This document shows, one piece after another, positions 1-12,600 of a stretch of 64,000 nucleotides of DNA. How positions within the stretch are numbered: the first letter of the stretch is position 1; each line of letters opens with the position of its first letter. The notes under the pieces were generated by a model. That model was not told where the DNA came from. It did not search any database and saw only the letters and a list, made by a program, of their open reading frames with translations. The position numbers were made by a program, and so were the translations under genes. Origin of the DNA: Lineus longissimus (taxonomy: Eukaryota; Nemertea; Pilidiophora; Heteronemertea; Lineidae); NCBI RefSeq assembly GCF_910592395.1, contig NC_088314.1, positions 4,464,001 through 4,528,000 of the forward strand, in the 5' to 3' direction.

Positions 1-113
1 ACTCTGTAGTACAGCTAGATAATTTCTTTTTTTTTTCATTAGCTGTAGTCATTTCAGTTTTTAGCTCACCTCTTAGCAGAGGTGAGCTTATCCCATACCG
101 TGGCGTCCGTCGT

Positions 114-163
<50 letters not shown>

Positions 164-1100
164 CGTCGTCGTCCGTCGTCCGTTAGCAGGGCACGTTTCG
201 TAACTGTTAGAGCTATTGAGTTGAAACTTGGTACACATGTACCCTTATGTAATGACACCTTAGAGACCAAGTTTCGGTCCGATTCGTTTCATGGTTTGGC
301 CACCAGGGGGCCAAACGTTAAAAGTGAAAATATGCAATATCTCCTTTAATAGTAGTCAGGAAATTTTGAAAAAAATATGGTAGGTACTTCTAGCAAAGGT
401 GCATCATATATCCGCCGGGTTTTTGATTTGACCTCCTTTTCAAGGTCACAGAGGTCAAATGGTGTAAATTGGCCGTTAGGATGTAACGATGGCACGTTTC
501 TAAACTGCAATGACTATTGATACCAAATTTGGTACACATTTACCCCTTAGTCAGGTGATCTTAGGGACCGAAGTTTGGTCCAGTTTGATTCACCACTTGA
601 CCACCAGGGGGCAAAATCCAAAAACCTTAAAAATGTGATTATTCCTTAACTTCTTGCCCGATTGCCACCAATTTGATATCATGGGTACATCTAACCACCA
701 TACAGTATATGTCACACAGGTTTTTAATTTGACCTTCTTGTCAAGGTCACAGAGGTCAAATGGCGTAAATTCGCCGTCAGGCCGTAACTATGGCACGTTT
801 CTTAACTGCAATGACTATTGATCACAAATTAAGTACACATGTACCCCTTGGTCAGGTGATCTCAGGTACCGAAGTTTGGTGCGATCTGATTTGCCGTTTG
901 GCCTCCAGGGAGGGGGCCAAATCCTAAATTCTTCAAAATGCCATTATTCCTAGTAATGACTTGGCCGATTGGCACCAATTTTATATCATAGGTACATCTA
1001 ATTCTAACAACCATTCAATGTGTCACCCGGGTCTTCTTTGATTTGACCTACTTTTCAAGGTCACAGAGGTCGAATGTACTGTAAATTGGCCATTTTGGGG
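1..1100. repeat. Hairpin, GTC microsatellite and three ~300-bp diverged tandem repeats
   Basis: Positions 63-88 form a perfect 11-bp stem with a 4-base loop (AGCTCACCTCT / AGAGGTGAGCT). It is followed by a (GTC)n run at about 104-181. From about 185 to 1095 a unit of about 300 bp recurs three times: 'ggcacgttt' falls near 190, 491 and 792, each followed by 'ctattga', 'ggtacacat' and a 'ccaccaggggg'-like block. Each unit ends in two AGGTCA half-sites. No credible coding sequence is present. The layout resembles lophotrochozoan repeats that I recall, but the family is not identified. Confidence 0.8.
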
Positions 1101-4100
1101 AAATTGTAATTGCTTGGACCTACATCAAACCTAACACTACATGACACAATACCATGCTCTTTATCCATCTTTCCACCACATGAGGTGAGCACAATGGCCC
1201 TGGCCATTTCATTTGGATAGATCACTGTATTTTTCATCTCTGTGTAAGCTGTTAGGGACAGGAAACTTGCAATCGCATCCTTTTCTTGGTCAGTTGTTGG
1301 GAAATAATTGTGTTTGTAATTGTGGTGCCTATAAATTTACATCCCACCAATGCCAGATGTGTGTTCAAAAAGAAAACCATTTGCCTCTAGTTGTATTCTA
1401 ATGTCGAAAAAGCTGGAAAGAAGTTTCTGATTGATTTTGTATATCCGATGGACCTTTCTCCCTAGGAAGGAGAAATTCACAAACGTGTATACAGTTTGAC
1501 TAGTTCAAGGATATAAGGCTTGGGGTATCTACAGTATTTTTCTCAATTTTGAAAAAAAACCTATCACAACGACTGAATGCTTGTAGATACCTGTAAATTA
1601 TTTACATAATGCCTTATTATTTCTAGTGATATTTATTCAAGATTGAATGCCTGTTGTACAATTTTGTAACAAAAATGTATGTTGTGTGTAGAAACTCATC
1701 ATGGACTGGCCCTCAAGTGGGTAATTCAAACCTGCAAACCTGCTAATCTAATTGTGGCTTGATTGTGCTAGACTTACACCTAGTTACATTGTAACATTTC
1801 ACTTGTTAGATAATTTGTGTGTAGGAGTTCTGAGAAAATATTTTTGGTCTATTTTAGAAATGTGCTCTGTATCTCCGTTGGATGCTATGTTGATCAGAAC
1901 CCTTTTCATTCAGATAGTTTTTCAGGCCATGGTCACCTGACTTATGTTATAAGAGTGATATCTCTTTGGAAATTCTCTATTGATTATAAAATGATTGCAT
2001 ATAAAACCAATGAAATTACTATTTAGGGAGTGTCTTTATTGATGCATTTATATTTAATCTTGCCAATTTTCATATTGAAGGAAAGATGCTTTATGAAATG
2101 TCTGTTGGATTTATTTTCTGCTGTCTGAAAAAAAATTTACCTAGACATCTTATTAACTATATGATGAAATGACAAAAAAGCTTACTTTTCCAACAAAGCT
2201 TTGTTTTTACTGTGCCATATGTGTTGACTCTGTGTACATTTGTTTTGTTTTCATGTAGTATGTTTCAATACAGGTTTTACCTGCCACAAACGTTTTTAAC
2301 CGATTCTGATAAAACCATATTTCTGGACACCTTTCCAGATCATCTTTAACCCCCCCCCCCCCCCCCCCCCATCGTAACACAGCAAAGGTTGAGGTTGCAG
2401 CACTCGATGCAGCCCATTTTGGTCTGGATTGTAATTCCCAGAGTTCTGAGTACCAGTACCGGGTAATAATACATGTACGGTAAGGTGATACAATTATAGC
2501 CTCAGTGTGCAATGATGTGTACTACCAGCTGTTTTTAACACTGCTGGGACTATTATTGTACTGGCGCTAAAATTGTACCTCGTTACTTTACATGTACATT
2601 ATATGTGTGAAAAATATGAGATTAGAACGAGAGATGTTGTCTTTTTGTTCAGCCTCTCATGACCCTGCACTGTTAATCGATGTCTTTTTCACGTGCTGTT
2701 TTATAATGTGTTGTGTGATTCTTGTGTATGTCTGTTTTAGCTGTGCAGTTACACTGCATTCTTGTAAACTTTCACTTTGGCCACATGTCATGTTTTCATG
2801 GTTTACAGGAGTTCCCAAAGGTTATGGTCAGATACCGTTGGAATAAAAGAACTTTTTAGAACTTTGAATGATAAAGAATTAATCAATGTTGAAGAAAGTC
2901 TTCAGTGTGATTCAAACCAGTTCTTTCTCCTTTGTGCATTGTAAAGTTTAACTTTCAATATTACATAACAAAATACTGTCCCATAATACAAAACATTTCC
3001 GGGAACTGATTTCCTCCATGACATCAAATTTCTTTTTTGGAAATTAAAAAAGCTATCTAAGCATCTTATGGTGGGCTGCATTATCTGTTCATTCAACTTC
3101 AGTGTGATGAACTAGTTCACAGCTTTAATCCTCAACTAGCTGTGTTGTCACCTTTTTGCCAGCTGTGTAGCTGTGCAGCTTTTGAGTGTGTTTTGTAAAT
3201 GAATGTAGTCGGTAACAAATGCTTGATAAATTATGATTGTATATTTCAGATACCTGTAATGAAATTATATTATCATTCCATTCATACTTGACTAAGATTT
3301 AACTTCTTTCTTGTGACGGTTTTGATATAAGGTAAACTGGGGAAAGCTAGACCTTCCTTCACATTTCTCAACAGAGGTAAAAAAGGCAGGGGCTATCATT
3401 CCCTCATATTACCCTATTCAAGTGAGGGGGAAGCTGACCATAATTAGATTATCTTCTGTTCCCAATTCTCAAGTGTGTGATTAGAGAGCAATGGCAGGGG
3501 CTAATTCCCCCCCCCCCCCAATTTTACCTACATGTATTAACCAGTTATAAACAGCCAAGAAACTAATGGCTGGTGGACAAGCATTTGTGACATAGGTCCC
3601 CCAACGGTAGAAGGCATTGCTAATAAACCTGAGGACTGCCAACAACATCGACAGTCCAACCTTCTTGGGACCAGAACGTCACTTCTATCACAGACGATGT
3701 TCAGATGCATTTTCCTCAACTTCCACATTTATTTTAACAGTGCATGGAGTGTAGACCAGAACATCTATCTGGAAATATCCATGTATGCTAGGACAAGTAG
3801 AAGATGCCTTCCGAGTGGAGATGCTTAGTGTATGATGGAATTTGCATGGTCAGAAACTTCAATTCGTGCCGAACAAACCCAACGCTCACAAAAGAGCCCT
3901 TCGAGAAAAATCCTCAATGCCGGAAAAATCACCAACATGCATCTTCCTTGTAGATGCCAATTGGAACACCTTACACTATGTATCAGTGATGTCTTCTACC
4001 TAGACACATTCATCCATGTCTCTCTTTGCTCAACCAATCGGTCAACAAGTAAGAAAGACTAACGACATAATTAAAATCACCAATACTTTATTGATAAATG

Positions 4101-5034
4101 ACCACAGGTTAGTATATTTTCCTGCAATGGTTTTTTACAATATTTTAAAACCAGTGCAGAATCAAGATAATGACCTAATCTTTTCAGCCTGTGTCTGAAC
4201 ATTTCATTGGACTGATTTGGGGCCTATGTAAGATCTCAAAGGGATGGGGGGGGGGGGAACAGTAGCCCCCTCCCCTGCTAATACGGCCCTGTAAGTCATG
4301 AAGTATGAAACCCCTGTTTTAGTTGTCAGTAGTACGAAGCTCAGTATTAGAGTACATGTACTTGGTCATCATTATCATTTTAACGTCAGAGAAATATTTA
4401 CCCATTTGTAAAATAAAAACATAAAACGTACCTCCACCCTCAAATGGTAAGAACCTTTCAAATTCAAGAACATGCCGGAGCCTTTTTTCAACGTTACCCC
4501 AAAACCATGTAAATGTAAGGTCTTTTTAAAGACTGAAGACAAAATGACACAGGCATGCATGGATTTGAAAGGATTCAAATGAATTGAAAATGCCAAAGAA
4601 ACCAAAATTAATTTTAAGTGTGTAAATGGTACAAATATCCGTTCAAAGCAACATGAAGCTTTTGAGATGAACAAGATAACAACTCAATGTGAAGAAAACT
4701 AAAGGGTTTTTGGGATTTCTAATGACCTTCAAAAGGATTAAATAACTAAAGATATCTTGCTAGAAATCCTCAACAAAACAATAGACTGTTCTCCATCGTG
4801 TATAGGTGAAGCATAATTTCCATTAGGAATTATTTGTCCTCAAGTTATTATCAAACAGTGTTTCAGTTTAGTATGTACTCAATCAAATAATCAACTGGAC
4901 TAGAATGACATTGAGGGTTTGTTGATGTCTCTGAATTGAAATTCAGTGGAGTTTGTCTATGCTGTGACAGCGAGGGAGTTTGAGCACGGATGATGTACCA
5001 TGTACATGTAAAGCTGTTGTCGTGGAACGTTGGG
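1101..5034. other. Non-coding DNA downstream of TMA7; no gene recognised
   Basis: This stretch is AT-rich with homopolymer runs (C21 at 2350-2370, a C run near 3511-3520, a G run near 4246-4258). The only hint of coding is a possible acceptor near 2808, followed by 12 codons and a stop at 2846. It resembles no protein I know. The left part may include the 3' end of a gene outside the window, and the right part the TMA7 3' UTR. No clear AATAAA for TMA7 was found close to its stop. Confidence 0.5.
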
Positions 5035-6287
5035 TCATTTCTTGCCAGATTTTTTAATGCCACCTGAACCTGAAATAGACAATAAACAATAGACATCCCG
5101 GTATGTACAATACTCAATACAAGAATGGACAGAATCCTCTCTAACAGCACAAGTATCCTTCAGGGGTACAGGTTTCCGCTTACAAATTGGCCTATATTGT
5201 ATACACTACAGAGTTGCCAATGTCCAACATGCAGTTTACCTCAGTTCCCAACCCAATATTAAAAAATCTAAGCCAAGTTCATAGCCAGTCAAGTTTGGAT
5301 ACATTACAACTACTAGCCATATCTAAGGCATTGTAACACATACCCATTGGGCCTTTCTGGCTAGCTTTAGCCTTGGCTTCTTGCAATTTCTTCTGCTCTT
5401 CCCTCTGTTTTTGTTTCAAGGCTACATCATCCTGAAAAAAACAAAGCAGGGACAATAAGACCCGGGACTGTGTGTAAACTTCATTTAAAACTTGCATACC
5501 AATAAGAGCAAATCACCACATGAAGAGTGGAACCTCCCTGAGCAGACATCTCTATACATGTAATAAGGACACCTTCTCCATAAGGACAATAGTTCTAATT
5601 TGACCTCTCTCATCCTTGCCGGTAGTCAGTACCCCAAAATGCTTTTGGAGGCCACAAATTGGTGAATTACTACAGCATTTATTTATATTTTCCACATTGA
5701 CATTGTGTTAGTATGCAGTTTGTTGAGGTTCCTCCTAGGAACCGGAAACAATTTGAGCCACAAGGGATAATTCAACTCACATCATCCATATCCTTTGGTC
5801 CTTTCTTTGGTTGCTTCAGTGGCTTCTTTTTACCACCTGTAAAAGAGAAATAATATTATTATATATGAACAAAAACCTAATAATATTGATATCAAGTATG
5901 ACAGTGACACAAACAGCCAAATTTGTGGACTGCTTCATTTTTCCAAGTAATTGTAGCAGGTTACAAAACAAACCTCCTCGATGCATTGATGAATAGATGG
6001 TGTACGCCGCGCCTAACAAACAACCACTGCAGACAATCACAAAATCAAAACTGTCAAAACTGGTTTTGACTGCTTGTAGGTATGCACTGCACTACATTGT
6101 ACTGCTACAATACACTAGTGGTAGTAGTGCATCGAGGTGATGAGGATGTAGTCGGCACGAAACTGGGAATTTTACTTTATATCAAGAGGAAGGTGACATT
6201 ATTTTATTGCAGGTGGACGGACGATGTATTCTTTGTTTCTTTTAAAACATATATAGCTCATTTAAACCTGCCTTCTCTTCCAGACAT
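5035..6287 (-). CDS. TMA7: Translation machinery-associated protein 7 (TMA7/CCDC72)
   Basis: Four coding exons on the minus strand: 6272-6287, 5781-5836, 5344-5431 and 5035-5069. They join in phase to give 64 residues, exactly the length of human TMA7. The start reads MSGREGGKKKPLKQPKK, nearly identical to the human N terminus. A charged central helix follows (LKQKQREEQKKLQEAKAKA) and the tail is GGIKKSGKK. In yeast the family associates with ribosomes; its molecular role is poorly defined. The protein is very basic and has no membrane segment. The gene is divergent from the NEK4-like gene, with 789 bp between start codons. Intron 1 needs a GC donor (6270-6271) to keep the frame; the other introns are GT-AG. 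Identification is by family resemblance over the whole length. Confidence 0.93.
5525..5640. repeat. Fragment of 'tggaacctcc' inverted-repeat element in TMA7 intron 2
   Basis: The text 'agtggaacctccctgagcag' is followed by 'ataaggacac' and 'ataaggacaa'. This resembles the terminal part of the 176-bp element at 17408-17583, whose reverse-complement end reads 'cagtggaaccttctttagca'. No matching opposite end is seen here, so it is called a fragment of the same broad family. Confidence 0.5.
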
Positions 6288-7076
6288 GCTGATTTCTTTT
6301 GAGCACCGTTCCAAATGACAACAAAAATACACGCGTGAAAATAGCGGGAGTGACGTAGGCAGAGAAAAAGAAACGAACAACTTGTTGGACAGAGCTATTA
6401 AAATGTTGTCTTTTCAGTGTTTAGTTCAATTTTCTATACATAACTGGTAGTAAAATAAATGTAAAACTAATTATGTTGTACTAATAGTTTATTTTTTTGG
6501 TGTATTTTGAGAAAACTCTGATTTTATTGTCAAAATCTTCAAATAGAGGAGGTAGTAAAATTTAGGCCATCAAGTGCAAATCTTCCCACAATGCATCAAA
6601 AATCGTCCATATTTTGTCAACAATCAATCAGTGCAACAGAATTATCCACAAAAACACCCTCAAATAACGCTAAACTTTCCAAAAATCAATAGTTAAAGGG
6701 ATTGGGCATGTAGAATATAAGAAAGTGAACCTAAATATTCTGAGTTTAGTGTGCAGATTGTCTGAACTGCGCGTGTGATAGAGTTGGAAAGTCAAAGTGC
6801 TTCATAACTCAAAACTGCAGGAGCTACCTCCACTCTTGCACTAGCTTGACTTCAGTCAATCAGTGTATGACTTCCCAATCCATTTGACAATCATTTCCGA
6901 AAGTACAAAAGTGGGGTTAGTTCTGGCAGATTGTCTAATCGATATGGCCAAATTCTGCATCTTGGTGTGCTCTTTATAAGAGGCAGGATCACAGTGAAAA
7001 GCTAAAACGTGAATGATGTTAGCCGCCTACCACTAGGCCTATTTCATATAGTAAAAAGTACAGGAAGCAAAGTGAT
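6288..7076. promoter_or_regulatory. Shared divergent promoter region of TMA7 and NEK4-like gene
   Basis: The two start codons face away from each other across 789 bp. Visible candidate sites are an E2F-like TAGCGGGA (6342-6349) and a CRE-like TGACGTAG (6351-6358), both close to TMA7. A TATAAG (6975-6980) lies about 100 bp before the NEK4 ATG. No CpG-rich block is obvious. Site calls are by eye and transcription starts are unknown. Confidence 0.45.
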
Positions 7077-9637
7077 ATGTCTCTAGACGATTACTCAAAA
7101 AGTAAAGTGATTGGAAAGGGAAGTTATGGAGAAGTGTGGCTATCAAAACATAAAAAGGACAAAAAGCAGGTGACTTGAAAATGAAATGGATTTTTCAGCA
7201 TCACAGACATAGATTCTTTTAAATAGACTCAGTGGGCTGTCTCAAATAGTGATCAATTGTTGACCTAGTTGGGCAAGTAATTTGTTAGTTAATTGCGTTT
7301 TCTATTCCCCAATTTGAATTTCATTTTGCTTTCTTTTGTGTTCTTGCAGTATGTTCTCAAGAAGATTGACCTTCACAATGCATCCAAGCGTGAACGAAAA
7401 GCCGCTGAACAGGAGTCAAAGTTACTGTCCCGCCTCAAGCATCCTAATATCGTGGCCTACAAAGACTCATTTGAGACGGGTGACGGGATTTTGTATATCG
7501 CTATGGGTTTTTGCGAGGGAGGGGATCTTTACAATAGGTTAAAAGAACAAAAAGGTATACCCCTGGAAGAGCGGCAAGTTGTGGAATGGTTCGTACAGAT
7601 TGCAATGGCTCTTCAGGTAAGGATACATGATATTATATTCAGCGTTGACTTTCACTAGTTCAGTCTCGTTTTCTTGTAACAAACATTCAAACAAAACCAT
7701 TTAAGTGTGAGCATGGTAGGACTGTGTGCGCTAACATCCTGTTTTTATATTTATTTCAGTATATGCATGAAAGAAATATTCTACACAGAGATTTAAAGAC
7801 TCAGAATATATTCTTAACTAAAAGTAAAATAATCAAAGTGGGAGATTTAGGAATTGCTAGGTAAGTAGAATTGGCAAAATTGAATTTGGATCCAAGTTGA
7901 TTCAGCAGCTGTTAAAATTGTTCCTCTGGAGGTGATAAAAATTTGCTGTTGGTTGAATTTTGATACCCACACTTTCCTTAGCGTCAGTGCCATACACTTT
8001 TGAATCAACTTGCAGGCTGTGTGTGAAGTCAACAGTGTGCATGAGAGGCCATCTTTACAAAAACACAAATACAAACATTTTAATCTGTGTTTTCCTGCTT
8101 TCAGAGTTTTGGAGACTTCCAGTGATATGGCCACAACGCTAATAGGGACACCTTACTATATGAGTCCAGAGTTATTTTCCAATAAACCATATAACCACAA
8201 GGTAAAATCTTCTATGAAATCTGAGTATCATGATTATTCTACATCGGTTAGTAAGTACGTTTTGTCGTTGAAATACAAGCTAAAAAAATTATGGTAATGA
8301 TTTATGATTGATGTTTTCCTCCTTCCTCATATTTAGCCCTGTTTGGAAAGTATTCGAATACTTACTCTGTTCTATTTATTTCATTTAAAGTCTGATGTAT
8401 GGGCATTGGGTTGCTGTGTGTATGAGATGGCTACCCTAAAACACGCATTCAACGCGAAAGATATGAACTCATTAGTGTACAGAATTCTCAGGGGAAAGGT
8501 AGGTTTACATTCAGATCAATATTTTCTTAGGGTGGGGGACCGTATTGTCGTTCTCTGACCCATTTTAACAGTGGTCCAGTGCTACATATTCTGTGTGAAA
8601 TCAGCAAAAATCCACATGTCATATTCTCATGAAATAGACTATAGGCAAGACATTCACTTCACTATAAGGTTCTATAATGTCACCTCACCAGACATGCGCA
8701 TTCGATGCCACCCCAACCTTGGAATTCTATATCATATTCTTCCAAGTGCATGGAATCCTCTTCACAATTGACAGATTTGAGCGCCAGTGCTGACAATGGA
8801 AAACCTATATCATTAGATAACTTCATTCCAATTATTTTCTGCCTCAGATTGAAAGTTCTTCCATTTTGGTAAGAATTGTCATATACAGTGGGAATTTCAC
8901 CTGTATTTCACATTTAACCTAGACACTGTCATATAACCTAGTATGAATTTACATTGATGCCTAAGTTGGTAACTGCTAAATTTCTAGATAAGCTGAAGTC
9001 AGCTTATCAAAGTGACTAGGAAAATTGTCCAAGGCAAAGACTAGTTATATTACAACCGAATTGGCAATTAGATCCTGAGAAGTTGATTATAAGTTGCTTG
9101 AACTGTTTCTATAACCTACTGGTTTCCCTGGTTGTGGACTGGTAAAAAACCTGAACTCATATCTTCTGAAAACTAAAAATGATGTGGTCACCTTTCGCGT
9201 AGTTGTAATTTGGCTCATACTGTTATCTCTAGGCTTTCTTGAGGTGGCTTGGGCATTGGTGATATATCTCGTTGTCTGTCATATGGGAGGCAAATCTATC
9301 TCACATAACTTAACTAGCTACACAATATGACCCCTCCTTGCTAAAATCACCGAAATATGGTGAAAATATGGTCTGTTGAAGTTTGATGTTAATTTTTTTC
9401 ATTCAGATATCATTTTTTATTTGCGTACCATAAAGAGCCCTCCTCCAACACAAAAAACAATCATTTTAAATCTTATTTCCAGATGCCCACCATGCCCAAA
9501 TCCTACAGCCCAGAACTGCTGAACTTAATCAAGGCTATGTTACATCAGAACCCTGATAAGAGACCTAGTGTCAACAGAATACTCAGAGACCCCTACATCA
9601 AAAGAAACATTGCTATATTCTTAGAGGGAACTAAGAA
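7077..9637 (+). other. NEK4: NEK4 kinase-domain exons 1-6
   Basis: Six exons encode the catalytic domain. The ATG at 7077 was chosen because it gives [18 protein letters not shown], aligning with the human NEK4 start, and upstream sequence has stops. Exons 1 and 2 split between the G-loop and the VLK lysine. Exon 3 holds the catalytic loop, exon 4 the activation segment with Thr residues before GTPYY, exon 5 the DVWALGC helix, and exon 6 the C-lobe end. All catalytic residues are present, so the kinase is predicted to be active. Confidence 0.92.
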
Positions 9638-12600
9638 GTAAGTACACACAGACCCTGTTCATATTCTTGCATTATATTGCTTAGCAATAGACCAGTCTTC
9701 TTCCCAGACTCTGTGTCTTGATGATAGAGGCCATTCCTTCTGAATCCTCTGAGAGCCTTGGAAAGCTTTTCATGCGGTGCCATAGGTAGTTGTTCCAGGA
9801 CTGTCTACGGAACGGTACTTGACTAACTGTACATCATTTTAATCAGTTAAAACATTTCAACCCCTTATAATTTTGACCAACTTTTCTCTTCAGTCGCCGT
9901 AGTAGTGTATCAAGTGTGTCCAGTGCATCCAGTGTTTCAAGTAGTCGTCCATCCTCATCATCAGGGCGACCACCATCTTCAGGCCATCCAAGGTCACAAC
10001 CAAGTAGCTCAGGATACGAGGAGCCAGATACAAATCGGTCGGATGTCTCCCGCATTTCAAGAGTTTCCAGTGCGTCACGAGTATCAAATCGTTCCGAGGC
10101 GTCCAATGTATCCAACCGGCCAAGTGCGCCAAGTCCTCAAGGACAGAGAGGTCACAGGTCTGCTAATGGGGGTCAGGGAGATGGAAGGCCGAGGTATTCC
10201 TCAGTTGGTGATGAACCAACTCCTAGTTCTTCAGCAAAGGTGGGTACCGTTGTTATGAGTAGTTACACCCTTTGTGTCACTTGGCAGATGAACACTCTCA
10301 TTAATTAGCCCAGAAATTGGTGAGAAAAATATCTGACAAAGAACGAGTGTGAATAGATATGTTGCATTTGATATTTCATTTGGGTGCAGTCATCATCAAT
10401 CCAGAGGCAAAAGTAATCAAACTGTCCAAGAATTCATGCTCACCACATTTCAATGTTGAGTAATTCTCTTGCAGACTCCTACACCGACTCCGGCCAAAGA
10501 CGAACCGAGCCACAGACGACGTAGAAGGAAGGGGGTTAAAGATTCAGACTCTGAATCAGTGGCAAGTTCTGAAGCTGGCGAAGACTCAAGCCGAGTGTCC
10601 AAGGTGAAACAATGTTCAATTTGTTCTTTGCCAACAGATTTTGTATGGGGTTGATGTATTGAATGATGTACTTGCTGTGAAAAGGTTTGGCAGGTGTATC
10701 CTTCATGTACAGTTGATAACGAATGAAACTTTTCTATTCTGTGCTGGGGCCAGTTCTTATTGGTGTTGTCCTTCATTGAATGATGACCCATGGCAGGCAT
10801 TTTGGGACATCATTCATTGTAGTCATAGTCCAATCAAAACTTGATCTTTCCAGGCCAAGTCTGCTTTGAAGCCAAGGCCCCTCCCGCCAAGACCGTCCAG
10901 TGCAGAATCAACCCCACAGCTCCGTGCCGCTAAAGTCACCGATGATTCCAGCTCAAGTTCGGTGACGAGTTCCAAAGATGACGTCAGCAAATCTGTAGGT
11001 GACACACCGAGGGTAGGTTGTGCTCAGGGCTAGAAAATTCCACCAAACGGTTACCGAATGTTGTGTGCACTGGATATATTTATTATACTGATACTGTAAT
11101 ACATGTAGTAGTACAGTTGTTATCTAACAAATTCATAGGCCTTCTTCTTCCTGGTGCAGTGAAGTGGTTAAAAAATTTCTATGAAAAATTTTCATTTCAT
11201 GTTTTTTCGAGATCCTTGACTTAACAGTAGTAATCTTTAGTCACCAAAACTTGACCTGACCTGTTTGATGAAAAATTCATTGCTATTTTAAGCATATTTT
11301 TATCAAATGTATAAAAGTTTCAACAGGAATTTTCATGCCATTTGCAAAACCATTTTATTCTATTTTTGTTTCAAGTTCCTGTAGTTGTTCCATTTAATAT
11401 CAATGTTGTGTTAATAATTTATTGAAAAACATTGGGCCAAAATAATAACAGCTATTAGTATTAAATAATAAGTGATCTTTTCCAATAAATGAAGGAATTT
11501 GAATCCATGTTGTCACAAGAGCGGGGGGTGAAACATTTTGGTCACCTGAAAGTTTTTAGTTGTCTTGAATTGCCAATGTTGCTGACAGCTCCTCACCAAA
11601 GGAACTTATCATTCAGAAGTTCAAGTTTAGATAGGCTCCAAGCAGGTTTGATTATCGAAATGTTCTCTAATTCAAAATATGATGTCTTGTTTTTGATACT
11701 AACCTGAGATAAACCAAATCATTTCAACAGCTGCTGGAAACGGTAGGATTGATGTTTTATAGCACTTTTGCAGAGAAAAGACATATGTCCTTGAATCATG
11801 AATGCAAAATGTTGTTATGCAGAAATAGATAGAGACCTTGTTAAGTAAAATCTTTGATTACATGCATTGTCATTCTGCATTCGTGATATCCCATTAGGAC
11901 ACCTTTCAAGTTTGAAGTTATGCAGTGAAAAAACACATCTTTTTTGTTTGTTTGTTGGAACCTTCCTGATTCCACTGATTTGTAGTTGCAGTTCATTCTT
12001 CTATACCTCGCCTGTTTATAGTAGCCTGGGATTTATCATATTGTGTTGTTGGTGTGTAGCCTCCGGGGGTGGAAGAAATGTGGAAATATGAGGGGAGGGT
12101 ACCTTCCCACCCATCATACTTCCCTGCCACACTCCACCCTCTGGCTACTGGGTAAAATCATGAACGATAGGCTGGGCTATCAGCCTTTGTTAAACATCAT
12201 TTCAAGATGGTAGCACTATGAGGAGGTTTTATTGTTGTGAAAGTAGCATCTCCCTTCAAGAAAAGACTTATCATAATGCACTTACTTCTTTTAATGTCTT
12301 TGGTGTTTTTGCACCTACGAAATGTCTTTGGCACCCTTTGCATGATAGTAGAGTTCAAAACAAGGTTATTATGTTCCTACCTGTTTGGTTGTGAATTTAG
12401 ATAAATATGATTTGGTAGATGGGCCAGATTATAAAGTTTTATGTAGCTACTAAATAGATGTCAGTATCTTACATTACATGAGCAATATTTAGGTCTGTAT
12501 AGTTGATATATCACCGAGGCAAACCAGATCCATTCTCAAGGCACATCAGTCACACCTTAAGACCTTATTTCACATGTCTTATTCCCGTTTCCACCTCCAC

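Noticed and set aside
2808-2846. Possible last exon (acceptor then GVPKGYGQIPLE and stop)
   Set aside because: Only 12 codons, no matching upstream exon and no family recognised. It could be chance.
3612-3740. Open stretch reading ANNIDSPTFLGPERHFYHRR on the plus strand
   Set aside because: It is not bounded by convincing splice sites and no protein is recognised. It is probably a chance frame in non-coding DNA.
9843-10132. Minus-strand frames with [10 protein letters not shown]-type repeats
   Set aside because: They are antisense shadows of the Ser-rich NEK4 exon 7.
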